DNA of 64,000 nucleotides. It comes from Beta vulgaris subsp. vulgaris. Lineage: Eukaryota > Streptophyta > Magnoliopsida > Caryophyllales > Amaranthaceae. The stretch is taken from the NCBI RefSeq assembly GCF_026745355.1, contig NC_079202.1:4596173-4660172 (forward strand), read 5' to 3'. The position numbers were made by a program, and so were the translations under genes. Under the pieces are notes generated by a model that saw nothing but the letters and a program-made list of their open reading frames with translations, searched no databases and was not told where the DNA came from. This document shows positions 25,184 through 35,986 of the stretch, one piece after another. How positions within the stretch are numbered: the stretch's first letter is position 1; the number at the start of each line of letters is the position of its first letter.

Positions 25184-26721
25184 CACTAGTAGAATAATTG
25201 CTTATTGCGGCGGTGATATTGCTGCGGTTTTACCCATACGCAACAATATATCATGTAAAAATAAATATAAAATATTAAATAAAGATATTGCTACGATTTC
25301 TTCTTAAAACCGCAGCAATATGGTATCAACCGAAATTTTTTGAAAAAAATTGACGATTTAATCAGACATATTTCTGCGGTTTTTGTCAAGAACCGCAGCA
25401 ATATATTAAAATAATATTAAAAAATAATATTTTAATATATTCCTGCGGTTCTTGGTAAAAACCGCAGCAATATTATAAAAAAAATAATATAAAAACGCGT
25501 GTTAGGGTTTTTTCCCTTCTCATTCTGTCAATCCTCACAACCAGCCATTTCCCTTCCATTCTCTCAACCCTCTCTCTCTCAACGTCTCTTTTCTGTTTTC
25601 TCTCATCTCTCTCAACCTCTCTTCTCTCTCTCAGCCTCTCTTCTCTCTCTCAACCTCTCTTCTCTCTCTCAACGTCTCTTTTCTCTCATCTATCATCTCT
25701 CTCAACCTTCACCGATGTTTCCACTGGACTCCACTGCTCCCTTCGAACGGAGCGACACGTTCTCCCTCAACCTTCACCGGCATTTCCACCGAACTCCACT
25801 GCTCCTGTCAACCTCGAACGGAGCGACGCGATCTTCGTCGTCCACCAGCCTCGATCGCTCCTGTCAGCCATCTCCGACTTCTCTCTCCTCCTCTTCATCC
25901 GCCATTTCCGACCGTCGCTCGTGGTCTACAAATCTGGTTCGTCGCTTGTCGCTCGTGGTCTACAAATCTCGTCCGTCGCTCCACCAGTAAACAACAACTG
26001 GCGACACGCGAAGCCCAGCGAAGCCTCATCGATGTCGAAAATCACCGGCAGATCTGGGCGCTCGTTTTAGTTTTTTTTTTTTCTTATATTCAATTCTTCG
26101 ATTTTAATTTTTTTTTTTTTAGATTTGATTTTCTCAATTTCTTCTTGTATTGTTATAATTTTTTAGATTTAGTTCTTCGATTCTAGATAATGTTATAATT
26201 TTCATCATCACTGTTTTCTTTGTAAGTGAGATACTAGTTTCATTTTTTTTGATTTATTGTTAGTTTCATTTGTTGTAAATAAATGTGGTGTTATCTTTCT
26301 CTAAAAAGATCCGATTCTCATTTGTTATGTGAATTTGGTAGATAGTGCAGGGGCTATTTGCCTGGCTCTAATTTTTCAAATTTAATATCAATTTTTTTTT
26401 TATTTTACCTGTACCCTGACATATTGCTGCGTTTTTGCTCAGGAACCGCATCAATATACTTAAGTAAATAATTAAAAAAAGGAATATTGCTGTGGTTTCT
26501 GGGCCAAAACCGCATCAATATTCTCTTATAAATTGATAACGCATAATTATATTGCTGCAGTTTGGCCTTGAAACCGCAGCAATATATGACATATATTGCT
26601 GCGGTTTAAAACCGCGGCAATATAATTATTACCTTTTGCTGCCCCCTTAATTGCTGCGCGCCCAAAACCGCAGCAATAGGCCACTTTTTGACCGCAGCAA
26701 TAAGCATTTATTCTACTAGTG
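25184..26721. mobile_element. Non-autonomous CACTA element, TATTGCTGCGG family (copy 1)
   Basis: Ends CACTAGTAGAATAATTGC and (complement) CACTAGTAGAATAAATGC, flanked by perfect 3-bp duplications TAG (25181-25183, 26722-26724). Arrays of TATTGCTGCGGTTTT and AAAACCGCAGCAATA lie at 25200-25485 and 26420-26700, mostly as dyads able to form hairpins. The middle has a GTTAGGGTTTTTTCCC box and a CT-rich leader. No transposase; the long frame 25499-25990 is CT-repeat low complexity. Confidence 0.9.
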
Positions 26722-27605
26722 TAGGATGGAGGTGCATTTGTTTTAGTGCTTCCACCATCTTTTTTCTGAGCTTGTAAGTCAACTACTTGAACCTCTGAAA
26801 ACCAGTCTTATTCAACTTCTTCAACACATATTTCACTCTCATGAGTTTCTGTACCACTTGGAACATCCTAGAGCCTTGTATCGGTGTGTTCCAAGCTTGC
26901 CTAACAAGATTTTCAAATTATGGAGAGGTCTTCAACATTGTGAAATATCTAAAAGGCTTTCAACCTCCTCTATCTCGTTGGTAAACAGTGAGTAAAGCAG
27001 GTGAGTGATCAAATTCACCCTCACACCGAAAATTCACTTATGCAATTTCATGATTGTTAATCCATGCTTGATTTGAAAGCATCCTATCAAGTTTTCGAGA
27101 AGACTCTGGCCTCCCCTTGTTGCTTGTTATTCTAGGTGAAGAAATTCCCTAAACTTTTGATGTCATATACAACACACTCCTCCAAACTAAGCCCTAAACT
27201 CCTGTATTTCCCCCTCTCTCACCAGGGACCTTATCCTCTCATCTGTATACAAAATACAACTAAAGTCTCCACATAACAGCCATGGCTCCTAAGTTTCCAA
27301 TTGGCTCAAGTCCTCCCATAACACCCTCCTTTTTTTATTCTCTCATTGAAGGCATACATAAAGGTGCCAAAAAATACAGGCGCACCATTCATAGGTGTTA
27401 TAAAGCAGTGTAATAATTGACTAGTACCTTTAATTATACTAGATGTGAAACTCCCAGGCCTCCATGCAAGTATTATTCTACTCCCATCATAACTACTAGT
27501 GTTTGAAGAGAAACACCACCCATTGAAGATCCTTTGGTAAAGCAGCCTTGACCTTGGTCTCCAAGAGACAAACAATACATAATGACAAACAACCTTGACA
27601 TTTGT
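26722..27605 (-). pseudogene. LINE ORF2, endonuclease part (5'-truncated)
   Basis: The segment at 27306-27575 reads VSWRPRSRLL ... FFGTFMYAFNERI, matching the middle of the APE-type endonuclease of plant L1 elements; 26740-27240 carries following blocks, for example QAWNTPIQGSRMFQ and KLMRVKYVLKKLNK. The catalytic N-terminal part is absent. Confidence 0.75.
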
Positions 27606-27606
27606 T

Positions 27607-28295
27607 CATAAAAAATGATATACTACGACAAAAAAAAGTTATCATAATACGTGGAAAGGAAGCACAATCACCTTCTTGAGACTGCCAAGGAATGCTTCAG
27701 TCAATCTAATCTCCCTGCTAAGGATTGGTATGATTCTATACTCACAACAACATATTTGATTAACAAACTACCCTTGCAAAGCATTTAATTCTATACTCCT
27801 TATGAAAGTTATTTCATAGCCCACCTAATCATTCTCACCTTAGAGTGTTTGGTTGTTTGTGTTACATATCTACTTATAATGCCAAAAAAAAGTAACTTGA
27901 TAATAGAGCTCAACCATGTGTCTCACTTGGTTATTATCCCCCACTTATAAAGCTTACAAAGTCCTTAATTTATCCCAAATAAAATTATTATATCTAGAGA
28001 CATTCATTTTCATATGAATCTCATTTTCCTTACCACTACCCTTCTTTTCCTCAAACATCGACCATACTCAATTCTTTCTACCTCACACTACAAATGTCTC
28101 TCCTCCTCCTCCTAGTTCTCTTCTTGATGTTTTCCACCAGGATTATAAAACTTCTTCTTCTCCTGCCAATACTCCACCCATTCTTCTCCCCGTTCTCCTC
28201 CTTCACAAAATTCCATTCCTCCTCCGAGACCTCCTTATCCTATAGTCATAAATTCTACCACGACAACTAAACCTCCTTCTCATCTCACCGATTTT
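27607..28295 (+). pseudogene. COP1 integrase, C-terminal half
   Basis: The copia integrase resumes with YVERKHNHLLETA (contains the catalytic glutamate), then DSILTTTYLINKLP, TPYES and KIIISRDIHFH, the standard end of a copia integrase. Stops and frame changes occur. It follows directly on the segment ending at 15165. Confidence 0.82.
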
Positions 28296-31200
28296 CACTA
28301 GTAGAATAATTGCTTATTGCTGTGGTGGTATTGTTGCGGTTTTACTCATACGTAGTAATATATCACGTAAAAAGAAAAGGTAAAATATAAAATAAAGATA
28401 TTGCCACTAGTAGAATACTTGCTATTTGCTGCGGTGATATTGTTGCGGTTTTAGCCATACGCAACAATATATCACGTAAAAAGAAAAGGTAAAATATAAA
28501 ATAAAGATATTGCTGCGGTTTCGACCTAAAACCGCAGCAAAATGGTGTCAACAGAATTTTTTTGAAAAGAGTTGACTATTTGACCAAACATATTGCTGCG
28601 GTTTTTTGAAAAAACCGCAGCAATATATTAAAATAATATTAAAAAAAATAGGTTTAATGATATTGCTGCGGTTTTTGACAAAAACCGCAGCAATACCATT
28701 AAAAAAAATATAAAAAAAAAATATAAAAGGTGTGTGAACTTAGGGTTTTTTCTTCATTTCCTTTCTCCTGCCATTAAGCGCCTCTCACTCCTCCTCTTCC
28801 CTCTCACTCCTCTCCTTCTGCCTTCCCCTTCGTTCACTCCTCTCCTTCTCTCTCTTTTCCTTCGTTCACTCACAACTCACCCTCTACCTTTCCCTTCGGA
28901 TCTCACGCCTCTCATCACCACCGCAATATCCTAGTTCCCCTCCGGATCTCCTTCGACTTTCTCTGAAACCTTCGAGTCTGTTTTTTTCCTTTTGTTCTGA
29001 TGTAATATAAGTTTGTCTCTTTATTTTTTTTGTTTATGTGCTAGAATTAATGTTAAGTTTTTATGATGTAATGTTCAGTTTGTCTTCAATTTTTTTTGTT
29101 TTGTAGCTAGATTTTGATGAAAGTTTATAAATTTTGGCTATTTTTCTGAATTTTTTTCACTTTCAAATTTAATGGCAAAATGAATTTTTTTTTTCTTACC
29201 TAATGGACTATATTGCTGCGGTTTTCCTTAAAAACCGCAGCAATATACTCAATTTTGCTAATATATAAAATAAATATATTGTTGCGGTTTTAGTGGTAAA
29301 ATCGCAGCAATATGTTCAAATATTGATGCGGTTTAAAACCGCAGCAATATATTAATTACCTATTACCAAAGTTATTAAAATCGCGATTCAAATCTTAAAA
29401 TCTTACGATTTTACGATTCAAAATATGGTAGACGATTCGATTCGCGATTCTAGACGATTCTATACATTTCTATTGACTAGCGAAAACCTCGCAAGTTTAA
29501 ATCATGCTAACAAAGAAAATAAGAGATATATATTATTAGTTATTGTCAATATAGTGGGTAAACAACTATTTTTTTCAATTTTTAGGTCTTTTAACTTATA
29601 ATTTTAGCATATTCAATGAAGATTGAGTGCAATATCTTGATTATACATGTTTGTAGAATCTCACGATTCTACGATTCGATTTTACGATTCGATTCTAAAG
29701 GTTGTTTTCGATTCAAACTAGAATCTCGATTTTAACAACATTGCCTATTACTGCCCCCTTAATTGCTGCGCGGCCAAAACCGCCGCAATAGGCCAGTTAA
29801 TCACCACAGCAAATAACATTTATTCTACTAGTGTGCTGCAGTTTTGACCTAAAACCGCAGCAATATGGTATCAACATGAAAATTTTTGAATAAAAGTTGA
29901 CTATTTGACCGACATATTGTTGCGGCTTTTGTCAAGAACCGCAACAATATATTAAAATAAATATTTTAATATATTAATTGCGGTTCTTGGAAGAAATCGC
30001 AGTAATATCATTAAAAAATATTTAAAAAAAGTATAAAACATGCGTGTGATGACTTATAGATTTTTTCCTCACACACCGTTACTCTCCTCTCAACCTCTCA
30101 CTTTCTCACTTTGTCACTTTCTCACTCTACTCTCAACCTCTCATCTCTCCTCTATCTGATCTCCAGATCTCCTCGTCGTTTCTCACTCTGCTCGACCGTT
30201 CTCATCTCTCATCTATCTCTCTAGACCTCTTCGTTGTTTCTCACTCTGCTCGTCCTCCGATGTTGCTTGCTCTTCGCTGGTCATCGGTTTAACATGGATG
30301 CAACAAATTTGTTAGGGTTTCTTGCCTAGACTGCCATAGCGGATTTTTTTTGAAGAAATCGATTCTCCATCTGCACCTCCACCTCCACCTCTTCTTCCTT
30401 CTCACCTATCTACCTTCCCTCTTTTCGAGTCTCGACGACGTCTTTTTCCTACCACCTCCATGTACATGATTGGAAACATAAATTCAACCACAAACAACAC
30501 AACGAACACAAACATAAACACAGTTTTATCTCAAGATTCTCTCTCCTCTAGCCATAGGCTTCGTTGTAGTAGGCAAAATAGAGGTGACCGGTCACCGTTT
30601 GATCTGGTAATCGTGTTGCAGGACCCATTAGAGTCGGGAAATGGTGGTGCTGCAGGTGGTGGTGGTGGTGGAGGGAGTTACGAGCTTTACTGATGGTGGG
30701 GGATCTGGCCTTCGTCCGGATTGAGATCGGTGAGGATCATATTGAAAGGAGTGTTATTGTGCTATTTGTAAAGAGGCATTTGAGTTGGATCGTGGGTCAC
30801 CTCGAGTTCTTCGAGTTGCGATTTTTCAGTTTCTTTTTTTTTGTTTTAGGATCTCTTTTTGATTTCCAATTTATTATTTTTTTAATATATTTTTTTGCAA
30901 TTAGTCATTTTGTTATAGCTACTTTTTTTTTATTTTTTCATTTTACTTTTTGATTTTTGGTATTATTTATGTAACTAGCTTTTTTATCTTTATATATTAA
31001 TGAGATTCATGTCATTTTATCTTTAGTTCGTCTGCGAATTTGGTGGATAGTGGATAGTGGATGGGTTAGTTGCTTAGTTTTGATCTTTCAAATTTGATTG
31101 CAAAATGCAAAATGCAAAAAAAAAAATCTTTTTACCTATACCACGACCTATTGCTGCGGTTTTGGGCAACAATTGCAACAATAGGTAAAGTTATTGCTAC

Positions 31201-31428
31201 GGTTCCTAGCCAAAACCGCAGCAAATACGTTGTAGTTTTTTTAATAAAAAATAAACCTATTGCTGCGGTTTTATCCAGAAACCGTAGCAATATGTTCAAA
31301 TAGTGCTACGGTTAAAAACCACAGCAGTATATTATTTACCTATTGCTGCACCCTTAATTGTTGCGCGGCCAAAACCGCCGCAATAGGCCACTTAATGACC
31401 ACAGTAATAAACATTTATTCTACTAGTG
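28296..31428. mobile_element. CACTA element, TATTGCTGCGG family (copy 2, outer)
   Basis: Left end CACTAGTAGAATAATTGC and right end ATTTATTCTACTAGTG, with TTT on both sides (28293-28295, 31429-31431). Copy 3 interrupts it at 28414-29833; around that gap the outer element reads ATATTGC then TGCAGTTTTGACC, the same order as in copies 1 and 3. Without copy 3 it is about 1.7 kb. It carries end arrays, a CT-rich leader and a GTG-repeat region near 30650. The short frames inside are not convincing genes. Confidence 0.88.
28414..29833. mobile_element. CACTA element, TATTGCTGCGG family (copy 3, nested in copy 2)
   Basis: Ends CACTAGTAGAATACTTGC and ATTTATTCTACTAGTG, flanked by perfect TGC duplications (28411-28413, 29834-29836) that lie in the outer element's own subterminal repeat. 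It has the same architecture as copy 1. A block at 29380-29740 (repeated ACGATTCTACGATTCGATT) is not shared with the other copies and may be a further small insertion. Confidence 0.9.
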
Positions 31429-32928
31429 TTTGTTTTTTTGTACATCACTTGGTCATTGGTGTAACTTGGTTCCTTTTGACAATCTTCTTCCTACTCACAA
31501 AACTCTTATTGCAACTCATAGTGACTGTCTTGAACCTGCATACTTGAACCTTCATACTTGAACCTGCTTCTTATTATGATGCTACTGTTGATTCCGATTG
31601 GGATGAATGCTACGGAAAAAGAAATCACAGCCATATAAAATAATAAAACAATAAAACATGAAAGTCTGTACCACTATTAGAAGGCAAGAAAGCCAGAGGG
31701 TGCAAGTGGGTAAAGAGACATGCTCATGGTTCCATTGCAAGATACAAATTAAAATTAGTAGCTAAAGGCTTTATTCAGAAGTATGGCCTTGATTATGAAT
31801 CAACTTTCTCACCAATTGTGAAAATGTCAACATCAGTTAGGTGCCTTATATCTTTTGTTGCTAGCAAACAATGAGTTTTGTTTAAATTGGATGTCAATAA
31901 TGCTTTTTTACATGGGAATTTACTAAAGGTTTACATGAAAGTGCCTCAGGGTGTTGCAGCTCCTCGAGGGCCTGTTTGCAAGCTAAAGAAGTCTCTTTAT
32001 GGAGCTAAACAAGCCAACAAACAGTGGTTTGCTAAGCTACTTGAAGAACTTTAGTCTCAGGCTTTGTTCAATCAAAGAATGATATTATTAGTTTATGGAG
32101 AGACATCACCAGCTCCAATGAGTCTACTATTCATGCTCTCAATACTCATATCCATAATATTTTCAACATTACATACTTGGGTAATCTACATTACTTCCTT
32201 ATTCAAAAGAAGTTTACTTAGGAGCTTCTCCAAGAATGTATTATGGATATTTCTAGGCTTGCCATCACACATTTTCGATTAAGTCTTAAGTTCTCTATGG
32301 AAAATATTCCTATTCATGATGATGCAGAGATCTATAGTTATTCTGCTGGCAAGCTAAATTTCCATACCCACAACAAGCCTGAATTGCTTTTGTTGTTCAA
32401 TCTTTGAGTCGATTAATGCATTATACTAGAGTTTCTCATGTTCAAGCACTTAATCATACTTTAGGTACATCAATCATATAGTTGGCTGAGGCATTTTGCT
32501 CAAAGCCACTGATTCAGTGACTCTAATTTGGCAACCTTTCTAACTACTAGGAGATCTGTAACTGGTTAAATTCTCCTAGTAGATGGAAATTAAAGAATCA
32601 AAGCACCACTTCAAAGAGCTCTTCATGAGAACTTGGTATTTCTAAGTTAAAATATGTTGTCCTACATTATAACGACCAATTAACTATCCATGTAGCTAAC
32701 AATCCCATATTTTAAGAGAAAACATTACATATAGAGGTGGACTAACTAACACTACACCATGGACAAAGTCCTTGAAGATCTCATTCAGCTCAGTTATGTG
32801 TCTACACAAAATCAATTAGTTGATCTAACATCTTTACTAAAATACTTCCAAGTTCTTAGCACTCTACCTCGTCTTCCAGACTTGGCATGGTTCCCCTTCC
32901 AATTTATTTTTTCTTTTGTGTGTGTGTG
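31429..32928 (+). pseudogene. COP1 reverse transcriptase and RNase H (broken)
   Basis: From 31690 the reading [53 protein letters not shown] and [11 protein letters not shown] is the N-terminal two-thirds of a copia reverse transcriptase, with stops (for example near 31873). Later blocks to 32900 are weak remnants of RNase H and the C-terminus in several frames; the catalytic YVDD box is not recognised. The first ~200 bp after the CACTA show little similarity. Confidence 0.78.
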
Positions 32929-32966
32929 TGGGGGGGGGGGGGTTGTTGATATACAACCCTCCATAG
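32929..32966 (+). repeat. COP1 polypurine-like G tract and first 23 bp of the 3' LTR
   Basis: A run of about 13 G ends at 32942 and the LTR starts at 32944 (TGTTGATATACAACCCTCC, compare TGTTGGTATACATCCCTCT in the 5' LTR). It is cut at 32966 by COP2. Confidence 0.75.
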
Positions 32967-33631
32967 TGTTGGAACATTTATAGTGTAATGGGTTTTCATG
33001 CTCATATGATCATATACTAGAAGAGGAGGAGGTCTAGTATGTTAAAGATTAGAGTACACAAAAATGCAAAAGCACGTGGAAAACTAAGGAAAACAGAAGG
33101 CTGGTCGCGGGTCGCGACCTGGGGGCTGTCGCGGGCCGCGACCAATGCCTTATCGCGACGTGTCTTATGTCTTGGGGACGTGAAAAGGTGCGTTGACGTT
33201 TTTCAACCGTTGTAATGTGTACGTTATCCGTTTAATGACTATTAAGATTCTTAATAAGTGGATTAAAGGTCCTTAATTAGTGATTAGGTGGGGGGGGTTA
33301 TGAAAGTAACAACTCTAATCTATTCTATATAACCTTTGTGATTCTTATGAGGAGAGGGTTAGAAAAAATCAGTTTTTCCATACTCTAAACTACTTGCTTT
33401 GCTTGAGGGAAACTTTGCTAATTTCTCTTGAGTGTTCTTCACAAACTCTAAACACAAGTTCTTGTTGATTCACTTAGAAGATCATCTAGTGAATTGTTCT
33501 CTCCATTGTATCTCATTAGTTATTTCGTGGTAACCCAGTGATCCTAGAGGGGTAAAATTAAACTAATAGGAAAGCGTAGTTTCCGTGCCTTGGAGTGATA
33601 TATCCGGTTCTCTTGTTGATCACACCTAACA
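32967..33631 (+). repeat. COP2 5' LTR
   Basis: Contains a cluster of GGTCGCGACC-like palindromes (about 33104-33165) and a TATA-like CTATATAAC near 33323. Lacks about 30 bp of palindromic sequence present in the 3' LTR at about 40227-40260. The sequence just after the LTR (33634-33649) is not complementary to a tRNA 3' end but is the exact complement of 33554-33569 inside the LTR. Confidence 0.88.
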
Positions 33632-33664
33632 ATCTATTAGTTTAATTTTCTTTCTTTTTCGGAT

Positions 33665-35986
33665 ATGGCTCAATCACTCAGGGACATGACTATGAACTTC
33701 CAAAAGGTGGACAAGTTTGAGGAGGTGGGATATCGAAGATGCACTTCTTGTTGACTACTTTGAATGTCGTGTATGTTCTTTCAACACCCATGACCTAAAG
33801 ATGGAGAGGAAGAGTCTATTGAGACTAGAAGGAAGAGGATAAAGTGGGAGAATGATAACTACATTTGCCGGGGTCATATTCTCAACTCTCTTACCGACCC
33901 TTTGTTCGATCTCTACCAAAAGTGGAGAGTGCAAAGGAACTTTGGGATGCTCTTGAGGCCAAGTAATATTTCGGAAGATGCTTCAAGTAAAAATTTCTTG
34001 TTAGTAATTTTAATTCAGTTAAAATGACTAATGTTCGGCCTATTGTGGAGCAATTCCATGAGGTTCATCACATTTTGAACCAAATAAGATCACATGGTAT
34101 GGTGATGGATGAGGCAATTGCGGTTGCCTCAATCATTGATAAATTACCAAATTCTTGGAAAGATACAAAACATCTATTGAAACATAGAAAGGAAGACATG
34201 TCCATGGAGCAATTAGGAACTCATCTTCGTATTGAAGAGGGGATTCGGGCTCAAGATGGGGTTAAGGATACTACTCCTAGTATTCCTAAGTCTACCGTAA
34301 TTGGTAGAGGTTGGTGGGTCTAGTAAGACCAAGAAATCCAACAACAACAACAATAACAAAACCAATGTTGCAAACAAGAAGAGGAAGACCCTACTTGTTG
34401 GATATGCAATGGTCCTCATCTAAGAGGGATTGTCCTTCTAAGAACAAGAAGAAGACAAAGAATGAACAACCTAGTGTTGTTCAAAACCAAGGTAACAATT
34501 GCACATGTAATGTAATTGAAGAAATGCATTTTGTTGCTATGATTTCTGAAATTATGTGTGTGCAGGTTGATGATTCTTAATCTTGGTGGATAGATTCAGG
34601 AGCCTCTAGACATGTGTGCAATAAAAAGGATTTCTTCAAGTCTTTGAAAGATTTGGATGATGGTCCAATCTTGTATATGGGGAATGATTCTACGGTAAAG
34701 GCTAAGGCATAGGCCAAGTAGAATTGTTGTTAACCTCGGGAAAGACTTTAACTCTCCGGGATGTTGTTTATGTACCAGAAGTTAGGAAGAATCTTGTGTC
34801 GGAGGTCTTTTAATAAGTTTGGTTTTAAAGTTGTTTTTGAGTCGGATAAGTTTGTTATTTCCAAGGGTGGTATTTTGTTGGACAAGGTTTCTTTTGTAAT
34901 GGAATGTTTAAATTTAATATTGATAATAAAATTGATACTAGTTCGATTTACATGCTTGATGTTTCTTCTCTATGGCACAATCGTTTATGTCATGTGAATA
35001 TCGTAGTTATATGACATGTCTAAAATGGGTTTAAACCTCCTTTCGATTTAAAGTTAGAGAAGTGTAAACTTGCTGTGCTAAATAAATTACAAAAAATCCT
35101 TATCCTAGTGTGACTAGACAAACGGTATTGCTAGAATTGGTGCATAGTGACTTGTGTGACTTTCATAGTTCACCTTCTTTGGAAATAAAAAAATTTGTAA
35201 CTTTTATTGATGATTTTTCAAGGTTTTGTTACATATATTTATTATTTACTAAAGATGAAGCACTAGAAAAGTTTAAGACCTTTAAGACTGAAGTGGAACT
35301 TCAACTTAATAAAAAGTTAAAAGACTTCGACGGATAGGGGTGGTGAATACTTATAATCCAAGTTATTTTAGTTCCATTGGTGTAATTCATGAAACAACCC
35401 CATACTCACCTCAAAGTAATGGTATAGCGGAAAGGAAAAATAGGGTTCTAAAAGAAATGGTATACACCATGCTTTCTAATTCGGGTCTTAATGACGGTTT
35501 TTGGGGTGATGCAATTTTAACTGCATGTTATATTTTAAATCGAGTTCCTAATAAAAGGAATAAGACTACCCCTTATGAACTTTGGTGTAATAAAAGCCTA
35601 ATCTCGATTACCTTAAGGTATGGGGTTGTAGGGCAATTGTCAAATTGACGGAACCTAAAAGGGAAAACTTTAGGTGAAAAAGGAATTGATTGCATTTTTA
35701 TAGGATATGCGGTACATAGCAAAGCCTATAGGTTTTATGTCATTGAGCCCAATGACTTTGTCTCTATCCATTCCGTGATAGAGTCAAGGGATGCAATATT
35801 TGATGAGACTAGATTCTCATCGATTCAAAGACCAAAGGACATGATACCTAGTACTAGTTCCAATGTTGTGGATGACATTTCTAATGATCATGATACTACA
35901 ACACCGGAAATTAGGAAAAGTAAAAGAATTAGAAAATAGAAATCTTTTGGACCGGATTTTCAACTATATTTAGTTGAAGGGTCAAG
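33665..35986 (+). pseudogene. COP2 gag, protease and integrase (broken)
   Basis: From ATG 33665 (MAQSLRDMTM) the frame shifts within 20 codons. The gag block at 34024-34323 (EQFHEVHHILNQIRSHGM, IDKLPNSWKD) is UBN2-type. A zinc-knuckle remnant CWICNGPHLRG is near 34395-34430. The protease motif WIDSGASRHVC lies at 34586-34620. Gag-pre-integrase LWHNRLCHVN near 34970, integrase core VHSDLCDF and FIDDFSRFCYIY at 35110-35240, and NGIAERKNR with the third catalytic residue near 35420 follow. The region 35650-35986 carries the C-terminal integrase and hinge (IFIGYAVHSKAYRFYV, KSKRIRK) and is cut at 35986 by the CACTA. Confidence 0.85.

Larger units (their letters stand above)
15166..27605 (-). mobile_element. 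LINE (L1-like) inserted in COP1, itself interrupted several times
   Basis: Minus-strand LINE segments at 15166-16335, 21196-22089, 24757-25183 and 26722-27605 together read endonuclease part, reverse transcriptase and C-terminal zf-RVT-like region, from right to left. TCATAA occurs at both junctions (15160-15165, 27606-27611) and may be the target duplication. No poly-A tail is seen at the 3' (left) end and the endonuclease N-terminus is missing, so it is 5'-truncated. Inserted later: a nested solo-LTR pair (16336-21195), another solo LTR (22090-24756) and a CACTA (25184-26721). Confidence 0.8.

Noticed and set aside
25499..25990. 163-codon open frame with SLSQRLFSL repeats
   Set aside because: Translation of CTCTCTCAACCTCT repeats in the leader of a CACTA element; no support as a gene.
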